Of a stretch of 64,000 nt of DNA, positions 51,682 through 59,835 are shown one piece after another. The stretch's first letter is position 1, and each line of letters begins with the position of its first letter. The notes beneath the pieces were generated by a model, which saw nothing but the letters and a program-made list of their open reading frames with translations, made no database searches and was not told the DNA's origin. The DNA lies in the NCBI RefSeq assembly GCF_001750725.1, contig NZ_CP017279.1, positions 3,658,001 through 3,722,000 of the forward strand, read 5' to 3'. The position numbers and the translations under genes are program-made. Origin of the DNA: Enterobacter ludwigii (GTDB lineage Bacteria > Pseudomonadota > Gammaproteobacteria > Enterobacterales > Enterobacteriaceae).

Positions 51682-52107
51682 ATGCTGCAATCACTCAACC
51701 ATCTGACCCTCGCGGTCAGCGACCTGCAAAAAAGCGTTACCTTCTGGCACGAGCTGCTGGGGCTGACGCTGCACGCCCGCTGGAATACCGGGGCCTATCT
51801 TACCTGCGGCGATCTGTGGGTCTGCCTGTCGTACGACGAGGCGTGCCAGTATGTGCCGCCGCAGGAGAGCGACTATACCCATTACGCGTTTACCGTTGCG
51901 ACGGAAGATTTTGAACCGTTCTCGCACAAGCTGGAGCAGGCAGGCGTTACCGTCTGGAAGCAGAACAAAAGTGAGGGGGCATCGTTCTATTTTCTCGACC
52001 CGGACGGGCACAAGCTGGAGCTGCACGTGGGCAGCCTCGCCGCGCGGCTGGCGGCGTGCCGGGAGAAACCCTATGCCGGAATGGTGTTCACCTCAGACGA
52101 GGCTTGA
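51682..52107 (+). CDS. fosA: FosA fosfomycin glutathione transferase
   Basis: This 141-residue VOC-fold enzyme begins [20 protein letters not shown]. The metal ligands His7, His in YTHYAFTV (about 64) and Glu in KLELHVGS (about 110) are all present, as are the fosfomycin-binding WNTGAYL and the potassium-loop area ([13 protein letters not shown]). It opens the epoxide of fosfomycin with glutathione, using Mn2+ and K+. AAGGG precedes the ATG. Chromosomal fosA is typical of Enterobacter and Klebsiella. It is divergent from the trpS leader, with only 45 bp between, and its 3' end overlaps the LacI gene by 15 bp. Confidence 0.92.
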   Translation: MLQSLNHLTLAVSDLQKSVTFWHELLGLTLHARWNTGAYLTCGDLWVCLSYDEACQYVPPQESDYTHYAFTVATEDFEPFSHKLEQAGVTVWKQNKSEGASFYFLDPDGHKLELHVGSLAARLAACREKPYAGMVFTSDEA

Positions 52108-53100
52108 TGTCCGTACCTTCAGCCTGCCCGCCAGCGTCACATGGGTGGCGGCATCTTCCTGATTGCACAGGTACTCCACCGCCAGCCGTCCGAGTTCGCT
52201 GTAGGGGAGCTGGATACTGGTCAGCGGTGGGGTGAGTTGCTCGGAGATCTTCTGGTCGTCGTAGCCCGCCAGCAGCATATCCTGCGGGATGCGCACGCCG
52301 TTTACCGCCAGCGCCTGATAGCAGCCGATCGCCAGCCAGTCGCTGGCGCAGAAGATGGCGTCCGGGCGTTCGTCCAGCGCCAGCAGAGAGGTGGTGGCGG
52401 TAAAGGATTCGCTGAACTGCCAGTTGGTCTGGCGCACCAGACTCTCGTCACAGGCTAAACCGGCCTGCTGTAAGGCGGCCTGATAGCCGGCCAGCCGCTG
52501 GCGGGAGGCCTCCATCCAGCTCTCGCCGGTGATGTGGGCGACACGCGTTGCGCCGCAGGCGATCAGGTGTTTGGTCACCTGGAAGGCGTTGGCGTAGTCG
52601 TCCGGAATAAACGACGGCAGCAGCGGCGAACCGGGGTCGCGCTGATTGAGCAGCACCAGTGGAATGCGGGTGCAGTCCTGAAAAGCGGTCATGTCGACAA
52701 GCGTGGTAACGGGGGAGGCGAGGATGATCCCCACGCAGTTACGCTTCTCCAGCTGGCGGATAATGTTCAGCGCCAGCTCTACGTCATCACCGTAGTCGTA
52801 CACCGTCAGCAGCGCTTCGTTGCGCCATGCGGCTTCCCGCGCCTGGCTGATGGCATCGATAAAGGGATCAAAGCTTTGCAGGGAACTGACCAGCAGGGCG
52901 ATTTCCTCCTGGTTGCGCGGGGCGTGAATGGCAGGCAGGCGGTCATAACCGAGCTCGGTCGCCACGCCGATCACCCGCTGGCGGGTCTCGTCACTGAGCT
53001 TGATGTTACGGGACTGGTTGAGCACCAGCGATACCGTCGCCTGCGACACCCCCGCCGCCCGCGCAATATCGTTCATCGTGACTTTTGTTTTTCGCTTCAT
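52093..53100 (-). CDS. LacI-family repressor of the GH5/GPH sugar locus
   Basis: This 335-residue regulator has an N-terminal helix-turn-helix ([20 protein letters not shown]), hinge, and a periplasmic-binding-like sensor with [32 protein letters not shown] and [20 protein letters not shown]. It is divergent from a glycosidase and a GPH-type transporter and probably represses them, responding to a glucoside or xyloside. A palindrome lies between the genes. Its 3' end overlaps fosA tail-to-tail. Confidence 0.88.
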   Translation of the reverse strand: MKRKTKVTMNDIARAAGVSQATVSLVLNQSRNIKLSDETRQRVIGVATELGYDRLPAIHAPRNQEEIALLVSSLQSFDPFIDAISQAREAAWRNEALLTVYDYGDDVELALNIIRQLEKRNCVGIILASPVTTLVDMTAFQDCTRIPLVLLNQRDPGSPLLPSFIPDDYANAFQVTKHLIACGATRVAHITGESWMEASRQRLAGYQAALQQAGLACDESLVRQTNWQFSESFTATTSLLALDERPDAIFCASDWLAIGCYQALAVNGVRIPQDMLLAGYDDQKISEQLTPPLTSIQLPYSELGRLAVEYLCNQEDAATHVTLAGRLKVRTSSLV

Positions 53101-53242
53101 CCGTCCTCTCCCTCTCGCGACACCGCATCATACCCTAACTGTTCGCTTACGCGCCGTCGATCACGTTTCTTATTCGCGCCTGCATGAACTTTGTGAAGGC
53201 TGTCGCTTTTCGGAGCGTCATGAATTGCGCATTTATCCCGCA

Positions 53243-53258
53243 GCTAATATTTATTAGC
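53243..53258. promoter_or_regulatory. Candidate operator in the LacI/GH5 intergenic region
   Basis: GCTAATA-TT-TATTAGC is a perfect 7-bp inverted repeat, 28 bp before the GH5 start, well placed for control of the transporter and hydrolase genes by the divergent LacI protein. It lacks the common CG centre, so another regulator is possible. Confidence 0.5.
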
Positions 53259-53285
53259 TAAATATTATCAGTAAGAGGACGCGTA

Positions 53286-54374
53286 ATGAAAGAGCAGTGG
53301 AGCAGGGAGCAGGCACAGGCGTGGTATCAGCAAAAAGGCTGGCTGTGTGGGTTTAACTATTTACCGTCGACGGCGGTGAACTGGACTGATATCTGGCAGG
53401 AAGAGACCTTCGATGCCGATACCATCGATCGCGAACTGGGCTGGGCGGCGGAGGCGGGCTACAACACCCTGCGCATCAACCTGCCGTTTATTGTCTGGGA
53501 ACACGACCGCGACGGCCTGATGGCGCGCATCGACGCGTTTCTGGCGATGGCCGACAGCCACGGGTTCAGCACCATGCTGACCCTGATGGACGACTGCGGT
53601 TTCTCCGGCGATGAACCGTATCTGGGGCCGCAAAAGCCGCCGGTGCCGGGCAAGCACAACAGCCAGGCGGCAGCGAGCCCGGGGCGCGATAAAGTCTGCG
53701 ATCCCGACTGCTGGCCGCAGATTGAGCGCTATATCCGCGACGTTATCCGCCAGTTCCGCGACGATGAGCGCGTACTGCTGTGGGATCTGTATAACGAGCC
53801 GGGCAACCGCGGCATTTTTGCGACCGGTACGCAGGAGGTGCAGTACGACGCGAAGCTGGAGACCTGCGCGCATGAGCTGATGAAGCTGGCGTTCCGGTGG
53901 GTGCGTGAAGAGGATCCCACTCAGCCGCTCACCGTCTGCGCGTGGCGTCTGCCGGCGGAAGAGGAGGGCGAGACGTTTTATCAGCATCCGCTGGATCAAA
54001 CCGCGCTGGCACTATCCGACGTGGTGAGCTTCCACGCTTACACCAACACCGGACGTATGACCGCGATTATCCAGCAGCTGCAGGCGCTTGGGCGGCCAAT
54101 CTTCTGCACCGAATGGCTGGCCCGCCACGTGGGCAGCACCCTCGAGGAGCAGCTCCCGCTGATGTACACGGCGAAGGTCGCGCCGTATCAGTGGGGGCTG
54201 GTGCGCGGTAAAACCCAGACGTGGCTGCCGTGGCCGGTGGTGATGAAGGAGTCTACGGACTATTGCCGCCTCTGGTTCCACGACGTCTTTGAGGAGAACG
54301 GTATCCCGTTCTCGCGCAGTGAAATGGCCTTAATGAAGAAGCTCCGTAAGATCGCCCCGAAAGCGCAGGGCTAA
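53286..54374 (+). CDS. Cellulase-family (GH5-like) cytoplasmic glycosidase
   Basis: This 362-residue TIM-barrel enzyme has GYNTLRINLPFIVWEHD on an early strand, VLLWDLYNEPGNRG near residue 170 with the acid/base Glu after Asn, and GRPIFCTEWLARHVG near 273 with the nucleophile Glu, the clan GH-A plan. It has no signal peptide, so it must act on an imported oligosaccharide or glycoside. It lies 45 bp upstream of a GPH symporter gene, which probably supplies that substrate. The family might also be GH2/GH39-like within clan A; substrate unknown. Confidence 0.8.
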   Translation: MKEQWSREQAQAWYQQKGWLCGFNYLPSTAVNWTDIWQEETFDADTIDRELGWAAEAGYNTLRINLPFIVWEHDRDGLMARIDAFLAMADSHGFSTMLTLMDDCGFSGDEPYLGPQKPPVPGKHNSQAAASPGRDKVCDPDCWPQIERYIRDVIRQFRDDERVLLWDLYNEPGNRGIFATGTQEVQYDAKLETCAHELMKLAFRWVREEDPTQPLTVCAWRLPAEEEGETFYQHPLDQTALALSDVVSFHAYTNTGRMTAIIQQLQALGRPIFCTEWLARHVGSTLEEQLPLMYTAKVAPYQWGLVRGKTQTWLPWPVVMKESTDYCRLWFHDVFEENGIPFSRSEMALMKKLRKIAPKAQG

Positions 54375-54419
54375 TAATATCGACCCGGCGGCCTGCCGCC
54401 GGGCAACCAGGTACGCACT

Positions 54420-55814
54420 ATGGCAATGACAATGAAAATACCGTCTCGCGAGTTGTGGTCTTATTTTGGTTATGGATTAGGTCAGTGTTTTAGCTTTGGT
54501 TTAGTGGGTTCGTTTATTAACTATTTTTACACCGACGTGCTCGGGATTTCGGCGCTGGCGGCGAGTACCATCTTCCTGATTGCCCGCGCGTGGGATGCGG
54601 TTCACGACCCGCTCTTTGCCAGCATAATGGACACCATTAACACCCGGTTCGGCAAGTTTCGCCACTTTTTGCTGATCGCCCCGTTACTCATTACCGGCGT
54701 CACGCTGCTGTCGTTCTATAAAATCGAAGCGGATATGACCACCAAAATTCTCTACGCCGGGGTGACGTACATTCTGTGGGGAACGCTGTACGCCATCTCT
54801 GATATCCCGTTCTGGTCGATGTCGTCGGTGATGACTAACGACTCCGGGCAGCGCACCCGCGCGGTGACGGCGGCCATGCTGGGGGTCAACGCCGGGATCG
54901 CCTGCGCCAACATTTTCTTCCCGAAACTGACGGCGTTCTTCGCCCAGTACAGCAACGACAAAGGCTATTTTATGGCGGCGCTGGTGATGATGCTGGTCGG
55001 CCTGCCGCTGATGCTCAACGGCTTTATGCAGATTAAGGAGCGTGTGCCGCCGAGTCCGGAAAAGGTGACGATACGTGACACCTTCCATAACCTGCGCCAG
55101 AACAAGCCGCTGTTTATCGTTCTGCTGTCGTTCTTCTTCTGCGTGTTCCATAACGTGGCTGGCGGCCTCTACATCTACTTCTTTATCAACAACATGGGTG
55201 ACGGCAGCCTGCAGATGGCGATCGGCGTGATGGGGATTATGGCGGCGGTAGTGTGTCTCGTCGCCCCGATGCTGACGCGCAGGATGCAGAAGCGGAAGCT
55301 GTTTATGATCCTCTGCGGGCTGGATGTCGCGGTACGCGTGGTGATGTGGTTTGTGGGCTATCAGCAGACGGCGATGCTGTTTATCCTGCTTGGCCTGAGT
55401 ACGCTGTTTGTGATGATGTCCAACATTCTCACCTCGTCGATGATTGCCGACACCATTGAGTATGCGGAGTACCACACCCACAAGCGCTGTGCGGCGATCA
55501 CCTTCTCCGGACAGACCTTTACCGGCAAGATGTCGGTGGCGGTCGGCGGTGGGCTAATCGGCGTGTTTCTGACGATGATCGGCTATGTCCCGCAGGCGCA
55601 AACCCAGAGTGACGGCGTGCTGTCGGGGCTGTTCTTTGGTATCTGTCTGCTGCCCGCCATCGGCTCGCTGATCCGGCTTGGGTTTATGTCGCGCTTTACC
55701 TTTACCGAGGAGAAGCATGCGGAGATTTGCCGGTTGCTGGCGGAACGTCAGCACGAGAAAGCGCAGCAACGTGAGGGCGAGGAAAATCTGGCGCGCCCGG
55801 CCACGGTGAATTAA
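54420..55814 (+). CDS. GPH-family (MelB/YicJ-like) sugar:cation symporter
   Basis: This 464-residue twelve-segment permease begins with LWSYFGYGLGQCFSFGLVGS and has the GPH motif DAVHDPLFASIMD near residue 60 (conserved Asp residues of the MelB cation site), DIPFWSMSSVM near 127 and EYAEYHTHKRCAAI near 345. It imports a sugar or glycoside with Na+ or H+ through the inner membrane. It follows the GH5-like gene in one operon under the divergent LacI regulator. The C-terminal tail is long and charged. Confidence 0.9.
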   Translation: MAMTMKIPSRELWSYFGYGLGQCFSFGLVGSFINYFYTDVLGISALAASTIFLIARAWDAVHDPLFASIMDTINTRFGKFRHFLLIAPLLITGVTLLSFYKIEADMTTKILYAGVTYILWGTLYAISDIPFWSMSSVMTNDSGQRTRAVTAAMLGVNAGIACANIFFPKLTAFFAQYSNDKGYFMAALVMMLVGLPLMLNGFMQIKERVPPSPEKVTIRDTFHNLRQNKPLFIVLLSFFFCVFHNVAGGLYIYFFINNMGDGSLQMAIGVMGIMAAVVCLVAPMLTRRMQKRKLFMILCGLDVAVRVVMWFVGYQQTAMLFILLGLSTLFVMMSNILTSSMIADTIEYAEYHTHKRCAAITFSGQTFTGKMSVAVGGGLIGVFLTMIGYVPQAQTQSDGVLSGLFFGICLLPAIGSLIRLGFMSRFTFTEEKHAEICRLLAERQHEKAQQREGEENLARPATVN

Positions 55815-55819
55815 ACATT

Positions 55820-55847
55820 AACGCCTGCATGGCAGGCGTTATGGCTT
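55820..55847. terminator. Terminator between the GPH gene and the VOC gene
   Basis: AACGCCTGC (55820-55828), ATG, GCAGGCGTT (55832-55840), then ATGGCTTTT. It lies between convergent genes and probably serves both. Confidence 0.75.
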
Positions 55848-56234
55848 TTACTCTCCTGTGAGCTCAATCCGGTTGCCGTCCGGGTCCGCAATCACCGCCT
55901 CATAAAACCCATCCCCGGTCATGCGGGGGGCGCTGAGCAGGGTGCCGTTTGACTGTGCCTGCGCCGCCATACGGTCCACATCAGCCTGACTGCCGACGTG
56001 AATGGCGATATGCGCCCAGCCAATAAACTCCAGATGAGCCGGGGCGTCGGGCAGGTCCGGCACCGTCATCAGTTCAAGGGTTGGCCCGCCATCCAGGGTA
56101 ATAAAATGTGACGCAAAGCCCGGGCGATTTTTGCTGAGGTAGCGTTCATTACGGCGTCCGCCAAAAACCGTTTCCCAGAACTGTACCTGTGCATCAAGGT
56201 GTCGGGTCCAGAGTGCAACATGGGCAATGTTCAT
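55848..56234 (-). CDS. VOC family protein
   Basis: This 128-residue protein, from MNIAHVALWTRHLDAQVQFW, has the first His (IAHVAL), the internal FIGWAHIAIHV strand and the C-terminal FYEAVIADPDGNRIELTGE ligand motif. It resembles lactoylglutathione-lyase-like VOC proteins with unknown substrate. The longer upstream frame overlaps the start of the divergent DeoR gene and has no ribosome site. It shares a 93-bp divergent promoter region with that regulator, which may control it. Confidence 0.85.
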   Translation of the reverse strand: MNIAHVALWTRHLDAQVQFWETVFGGRRNERYLSKNRPGFASHFITLDGGPTLELMTVPDLPDAPAHLEFIGWAHIAIHVGSQADVDRMAAQAQSNGTLLSAPRMTGDGFYEAVIADPDGNRIELTGE

Positions 56235-56327
56235 TGTTATCCTCGCGGTGAGTGCTGATTGACAGAGCGCGCGCAGTGCAACATTATGCGCTTTGATGCT
56301 CGGTTTTGTTATTTTAAAGGACTTATA

Positions 56328-57098
56328 ATGCTCGATTATGCTGCTTTCCCGGAGCAACGACAAGCGCTGATCCGTCAGATCCTTCAGGAGAGCGGAAGGG
56401 TGGTGTGCACCGAACTGGCGACACAAATGAAGGTCTCCGAGCACACCATTCGCCGTGATTTACATGAGCTTAGCAAAGAGGGCTTCTGTAAAAAGGTCTA
56501 CGGTGGCGCGGTACTTCAGCTGCCGGATGCGGGAACATTTAGCCGCCGTGAGCAGGAAAACAGTGCACAAAAAGCCACAATCGCGCAGAAAGCGGCAACG
56601 CTGATCAAAGCAGGTGGCTGTATCTTTATGGATACGGGCACCACCAACCTGGCGCTGGCGAAAGCCCTTCCTGCCGAACTCGGCGTGACGGTGGTGACCA
56701 ACTCCCCGGCCATCGCGACCGCGCTGCTGCAACATCCGCTGTGCGAGGTGATCATCACCGGCGGGCAGATCCAGCGGGCGTCCGGCGCGACGGTGGGTGC
56801 CACGGCTGCAAGCCAGCTTGAGGGGATTATCTTTGATCAGGCCTTTATCGGTGGCTGTGCGATGGATCCTGAGATGGGGCTGACCGGCTTTGATTTTGCC
56901 GACTGTGCGTTCAAAAAAGCGGTGATCGCCCAGAGCAACCAGACCATCGTGGCGTTGACTGCTGACAAGCTTCCCGGCGTGGCGCGCTTTGTCGTGGCAA
57001 AGAGCCGGGACATTGATGTGCTGGTGGTGGACGCGAATATTAAACAGGACGTTATCGACGCGTTTGCGGCGCAGGATGTTCGCATTGTGTGCGCCTGA
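56328..57098 (+). CDS. DeoR-family transcriptional regulator
   Basis: This 256-residue regulator has the DeoR winged helix (VVCTELATQMKVSEHTIRRD near residue 25, then LHELSKEGFCKKVYGGAV) and the C-terminal phosphosugar-sensing domain (IFMDTGTTNLALAKAL; TGGQIQRASGATVG). AAAGGA seven bases before ATG 56328 decides the start. It is divergent from a VOC gene. Such proteins usually sense a sugar phosphate and repress a nearby pathway, but none is obvious here beyond the VOC gene. Confidence 0.9.
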   Translation: MLDYAAFPEQRQALIRQILQESGRVVCTELATQMKVSEHTIRRDLHELSKEGFCKKVYGGAVLQLPDAGTFSRREQENSAQKATIAQKAATLIKAGGCIFMDTGTTNLALAKALPAELGVTVVTNSPAIATALLQHPLCEVIITGGQIQRASGATVGATAASQLEGIIFDQAFIGGCAMDPEMGLTGFDFADCAFKKAVIAQSNQTIVALTADKLPGVARFVVAKSRDIDVLVVDANIKQDVIDAFAAQDVRIVCA

Positions 57099-57161
57099 GG
57101 ACTTTGACCGGTAAAACAGGCTACACTCTGGTTTTGAGCGCTAAATGCTGAGGACATAACA

Positions 57162-57764
57162 ATGCACTACACACTGAAAGAAGGCGATAAGGATAAAGCG
57201 GAAGGGTCAAACGGCGCGGGCGCGCTGCAGCAAAAACTGCTCGAGTCCCGCTCGATTGTTATCTCCGGTGAGATCAACCAGGAACTGGCGCAAAAAGTCA
57301 TTACCCAACTGATCCTGCTGCAAAGCGTGAGCAACGATCCGATCAAGCTGTACATCAACAGCCAGGGTGGCCACGTGGAAGCGGGTGATACCATCCATGA
57401 CTTCATCAAGTTCATCCGTCCGGACGTACACATCATCGGTACCGGCTGGGTGGCGAGCGCCGGGATCACCATCTTCCTGGCGGCGAAAAAAGAGCATCGC
57501 TACTCTCTGCCCAACACCCGCTTTATGATCCACCAGCCGCTGGGTGGCGTGCGTGGTCAGGCGACGGATATTGAGATTGAAGCGCGCGAGATCATCCGCA
57601 TGCTGGATCGCGTGAACAAGCTGATTGCGGACGCCACCGGCCAGCCGCTGGAAAAAGTGAAAAAAGACACCGACCGCAACTTCTGGATGTCTCCGGCAGA
57701 AGCGCTGGACTACGGCATTGTGGGTAAACTGATTACGCATTATGACGATCTGAAGCTGGATTGA
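57162..57764 (+). CDS. ClpP-like serine protease paralogue
   Basis: This 200-residue protein follows ClpP: LYINSQGGHVEAGDTIHDFI, then GWVASAGITIFLAA with the catalytic Ser in place of the usual QAASMGA, RFMIHQPLGGVRGQATDIEI with the catalytic His, and KKDTDRNFWMSPAEALDYGI with the Asp region. It differs enough from housekeeping ClpP, and lacks the adjacent clpX, to be a second paralogue. It may act alone or mix into ClpP rings. It lies between a DeoR regulator and roxA with its own promoter gap of 63 bp. Confidence 0.85.
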   Translation: MHYTLKEGDKDKAEGSNGAGALQQKLLESRSIVISGEINQELAQKVITQLILLQSVSNDPIKLYINSQGGHVEAGDTIHDFIKFIRPDVHIIGTGWVASAGITIFLAAKKEHRYSLPNTRFMIHQPLGGVRGQATDIEIEAREIIRMLDRVNKLIADATGQPLEKVKKDTDRNFWMSPAEALDYGIVGKLITHYDDLKLD

Positions 57765-57879
57765 TCCCTCAGGGCCGGACGTTTGCGCCGGCCTTCTCCT
57801 CTCGTTTGACCCATGACAAGTTCCCCCTGGACCGTCTCCCCTATAATCGCGCCTGTTTACCCTCTCACTGGTGCTACCC

Positions 57880-59001
57880 ATGGCGTATCAACTGAACCTG
57901 AACTGGCCGGAATTTCTTGAAAAATACTGGCAGAAACAACCCGTAGTGCTGAAAAATGCCTTCCCTGATTTTGTCGACCCGATTACCCCGGACGAACTGG
58001 CAGGGCTGGCGATGGAGCCTGAAGTCGATAGCCGTCTGGTCAGCCATTCCAACGGTAAATGGCAGGCCAGCAATGGGCCGTTTGAGCACTTCGATGGCCT
58101 GGGCGAAACCGGCTGGTCGCTGCTGGCGCAGGCGGTGAACCACTGGCACATGCCTGCAGCGGAGCTGGTGCGCCCGTTCCGCGTCTTGCCAGACTGGCGT
58201 CTGGATGACCTGATGATCTCCTTCTCTGTCCCTGGCGGCGGCGTGGGCCCGCATATCGATCAGTACGATGTGTTTATCATTCAGGGGATGGGAAGCCGCC
58301 GCTGGCGCGTGGGTGACAAGCTGCCAATGCGCCAGTTCTGCCCGCATCCGGCACTGCTGCACGTTGATCCGTTTGAGCCGATCATCGACGAAGATCTGGC
58401 CCCGGGTGATATCCTCTACATTCCACCTGGCTTCCCGCACGACGGCTTTACCCACGAAACGGCGCTCAACTACTCCGTCGGTTTCCGTGGGCCGAACGGC
58501 CGCGATCTGATCAGCAGCTTTGCCGATTACGCGCTGGAAAACGATCTGGGCGGCGAGCACTACAGCGATCCGGATCTGACCTGCCGCGAACACCCTGGAC
58601 GCGTGGAACAGTACGAGCTGGATCGTATTCGCCAGATGATGATCGACATGATCAGCAAGCCTGATGATTTCACGAAATGGTTCGGTAGCTTTGTCTCGAC
58701 GCCGCGCCATGAGCTGGATATTGCCACCGCAGAACCGCCGTACACGGCAGAAGAAGTGCGTGATGCATTGCAGGGTGGCGAAACGCTGTCTCGCCTGAGC
58801 GGTCTGCGCGTGTTGAATATCAACGGCAGCGTCTTCATCAACAGCGAACTGCTGGAAACGGTAGATGCAAAGGCTGCGGACGTGCTGTGTCGCTACACGG
58901 AACTCGGCCAGGCTGAGCTGGGCGAGGCGCTGAACAATCCGGCGTTTATTGACGAACTGACCGGACTGATTAACCAGGGCTACTGGTTCTTCGACGAGTA
59001 A
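57880..59001 (+). CDS. roxA: 50S ribosomal protein L16 arginine hydroxylase RoxA (YcfD)
   Basis: This 373-residue JmjC/cupin oxygenase equals E. coli YcfD in length. VGPHIDQYDVFIIQ near residue 125 supplies the iron-binding His and Asp, and IPPGFPHDGFTHE near 187 the second His. It uses Fe(II) and 2-oxoglutarate to hydroxylate Arg81 of ribosomal protein L16. The C-terminal winged-helix domain (AEEVRDALQGGETLSRLSGL) is present. It starts MAYQLNLNWPEFLEKYWQKQ at 57880. A strong terminator follows. It is a core gene and anchors this end of the window to the ordinary chromosome. Confidence 0.95.
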   Translation: MAYQLNLNWPEFLEKYWQKQPVVLKNAFPDFVDPITPDELAGLAMEPEVDSRLVSHSNGKWQASNGPFEHFDGLGETGWSLLAQAVNHWHMPAAELVRPFRVLPDWRLDDLMISFSVPGGGVGPHIDQYDVFIIQGMGSRRWRVGDKLPMRQFCPHPALLHVDPFEPIIDEDLAPGDILYIPPGFPHDGFTHETALNYSVGFRGPNGRDLISSFADYALENDLGGEHYSDPDLTCREHPGRVEQYELDRIRQMMIDMISKPDDFTKWFGSFVSTPRHELDIATAEPPYTAEEVRDALQGGETLSRLSGLRVLNINGSVFINSELLETVDAKAADVLCRYTELGQAELGEALNNPAFIDELTGLINQGYWFFDE

Positions 59002-59006
59002 CGGCT

Positions 59007-59035
59007 GGCGGCGTTTAGCCAGGCTAAACGCCGCC
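59007..59035. terminator. Terminator between roxA and the AriR-like gene
   Basis: GGCGGCGTTTAGCC (59007-59020), A, GGCTAAACGCCGCC (59022-59035): a 14-bp perfect stem between convergent genes. Confidence 0.85.
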
Positions 59036-59039
59036 TCGT

Positions 59040-59234
59040 TCAGACCAGCATATTACAGGCTTTCCAGTAATTCAGGAGCCGCTCATCGTCGCGCTCCTTC
59101 TCTGCTTTTGTTTTCATCGCCTGCGCCAGATTTTCACGCGATAGCTCGTGGCCTTTTTGCACAATGTCTAAAACCGCTTCACCAAGAGCCAGTGAAATTT
59201 CTGTACGATTATTACGAATATTACGAATCGTCAT
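59040..59234 (-). CDS. AriR/YmgB-like small connector protein
   Basis: This 64-residue product reads MTIRNIRNNRTEISLALGEA, then VLDIVQKGHELSRENLAQAM and a charged helix ending WKACNMLV. The LGEAVxxIxxxGxxLSREN core matches YmgB/AriR and YcgZ proteins, small Rcs-linked regulators of biofilm and acid resistance. It shares the plan, though little sequence, with the product at 24738-24971. GAGG lies upstream of the ATG. The assignment is by pattern only. Confidence 0.6.
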   Translation of the reverse strand: MTIRNIRNNRTEISLALGEAVLDIVQKGHELSRENLAQAMKTKAEKERDDERLLNYWKACNMLV

Positions 59235-59463
59235 TAATGCCTCCTCGTTGGTTGCGATAATGTAATTATGAAATAAAAAATAAACTGCGAGAATAATTCA
59301 TCTTATTCTTATTTTTTCATTATGCTTCGCTATGCCTCGCGGTAGTCATAATATCCTGTTGTGTCAATGATGTTTCAAAATGCTAATAAGCGCCCGTAAG
59401 CCAAATTTATGCGCTACAGTTAATTCCGTGCAACGGCCAAATAACCAAAACGGGAGAATTATT

Positions 59464-59697
59464 ATGGTAGATAAAAACGCAATTATGGATCACGCTCAGG
59501 TTGTCGCCAGCTGCGGAACACACGTCGGTGTTGTGGACCATCTGGATGGTGAGCGCATCAAGCTTGCGAAAAGCGATCCGGAATCCGGTGGGAAGCACCA
59601 CTTTATACCGCTCGGTTGGGTGGACAAAGTGGATGATAATAAAGTTGTCCTGACCAAAAACCATAAAGAGGTTTTTGCTGAGTGGCAGCAAGCATAA
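59464..59697 (+). CDS. DUF2171 domain protein
   Basis: This 77-residue product, MVDKNAIMDHAQVVASCGTH then VGVVDHLDGERIKLAKSDPE, HHFIPLGWVDKVD and KVVLTKNHKEVFAEWQ, fits DUF2171, a small PRC-barrel-like beta fold seen in stress-related proteins of enterobacteria. GGGAGAATTATT precedes ATG 59464, which rules out the longer frame. Its role is not known. It has its own promoter region and stands alone. Confidence 0.85.
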   Translation: MVDKNAIMDHAQVVASCGTHVGVVDHLDGERIKLAKSDPESGGKHHFIPLGWVDKVDDNKVVLTKNHKEVFAEWQQA

Positions 59698-59835
59698 ATA
59701 TATCTCTTTAACTGAAATATATTTCTTCGCTCCGGCTCAGACCGGAGCGTAATACGTTTTATGCCCAGTGATTGCTGCCACCACCAATGAATGGTACTGT
59801 TTCGTTTGTCCTTTCCCCGATGCAGGCACCGTCAT

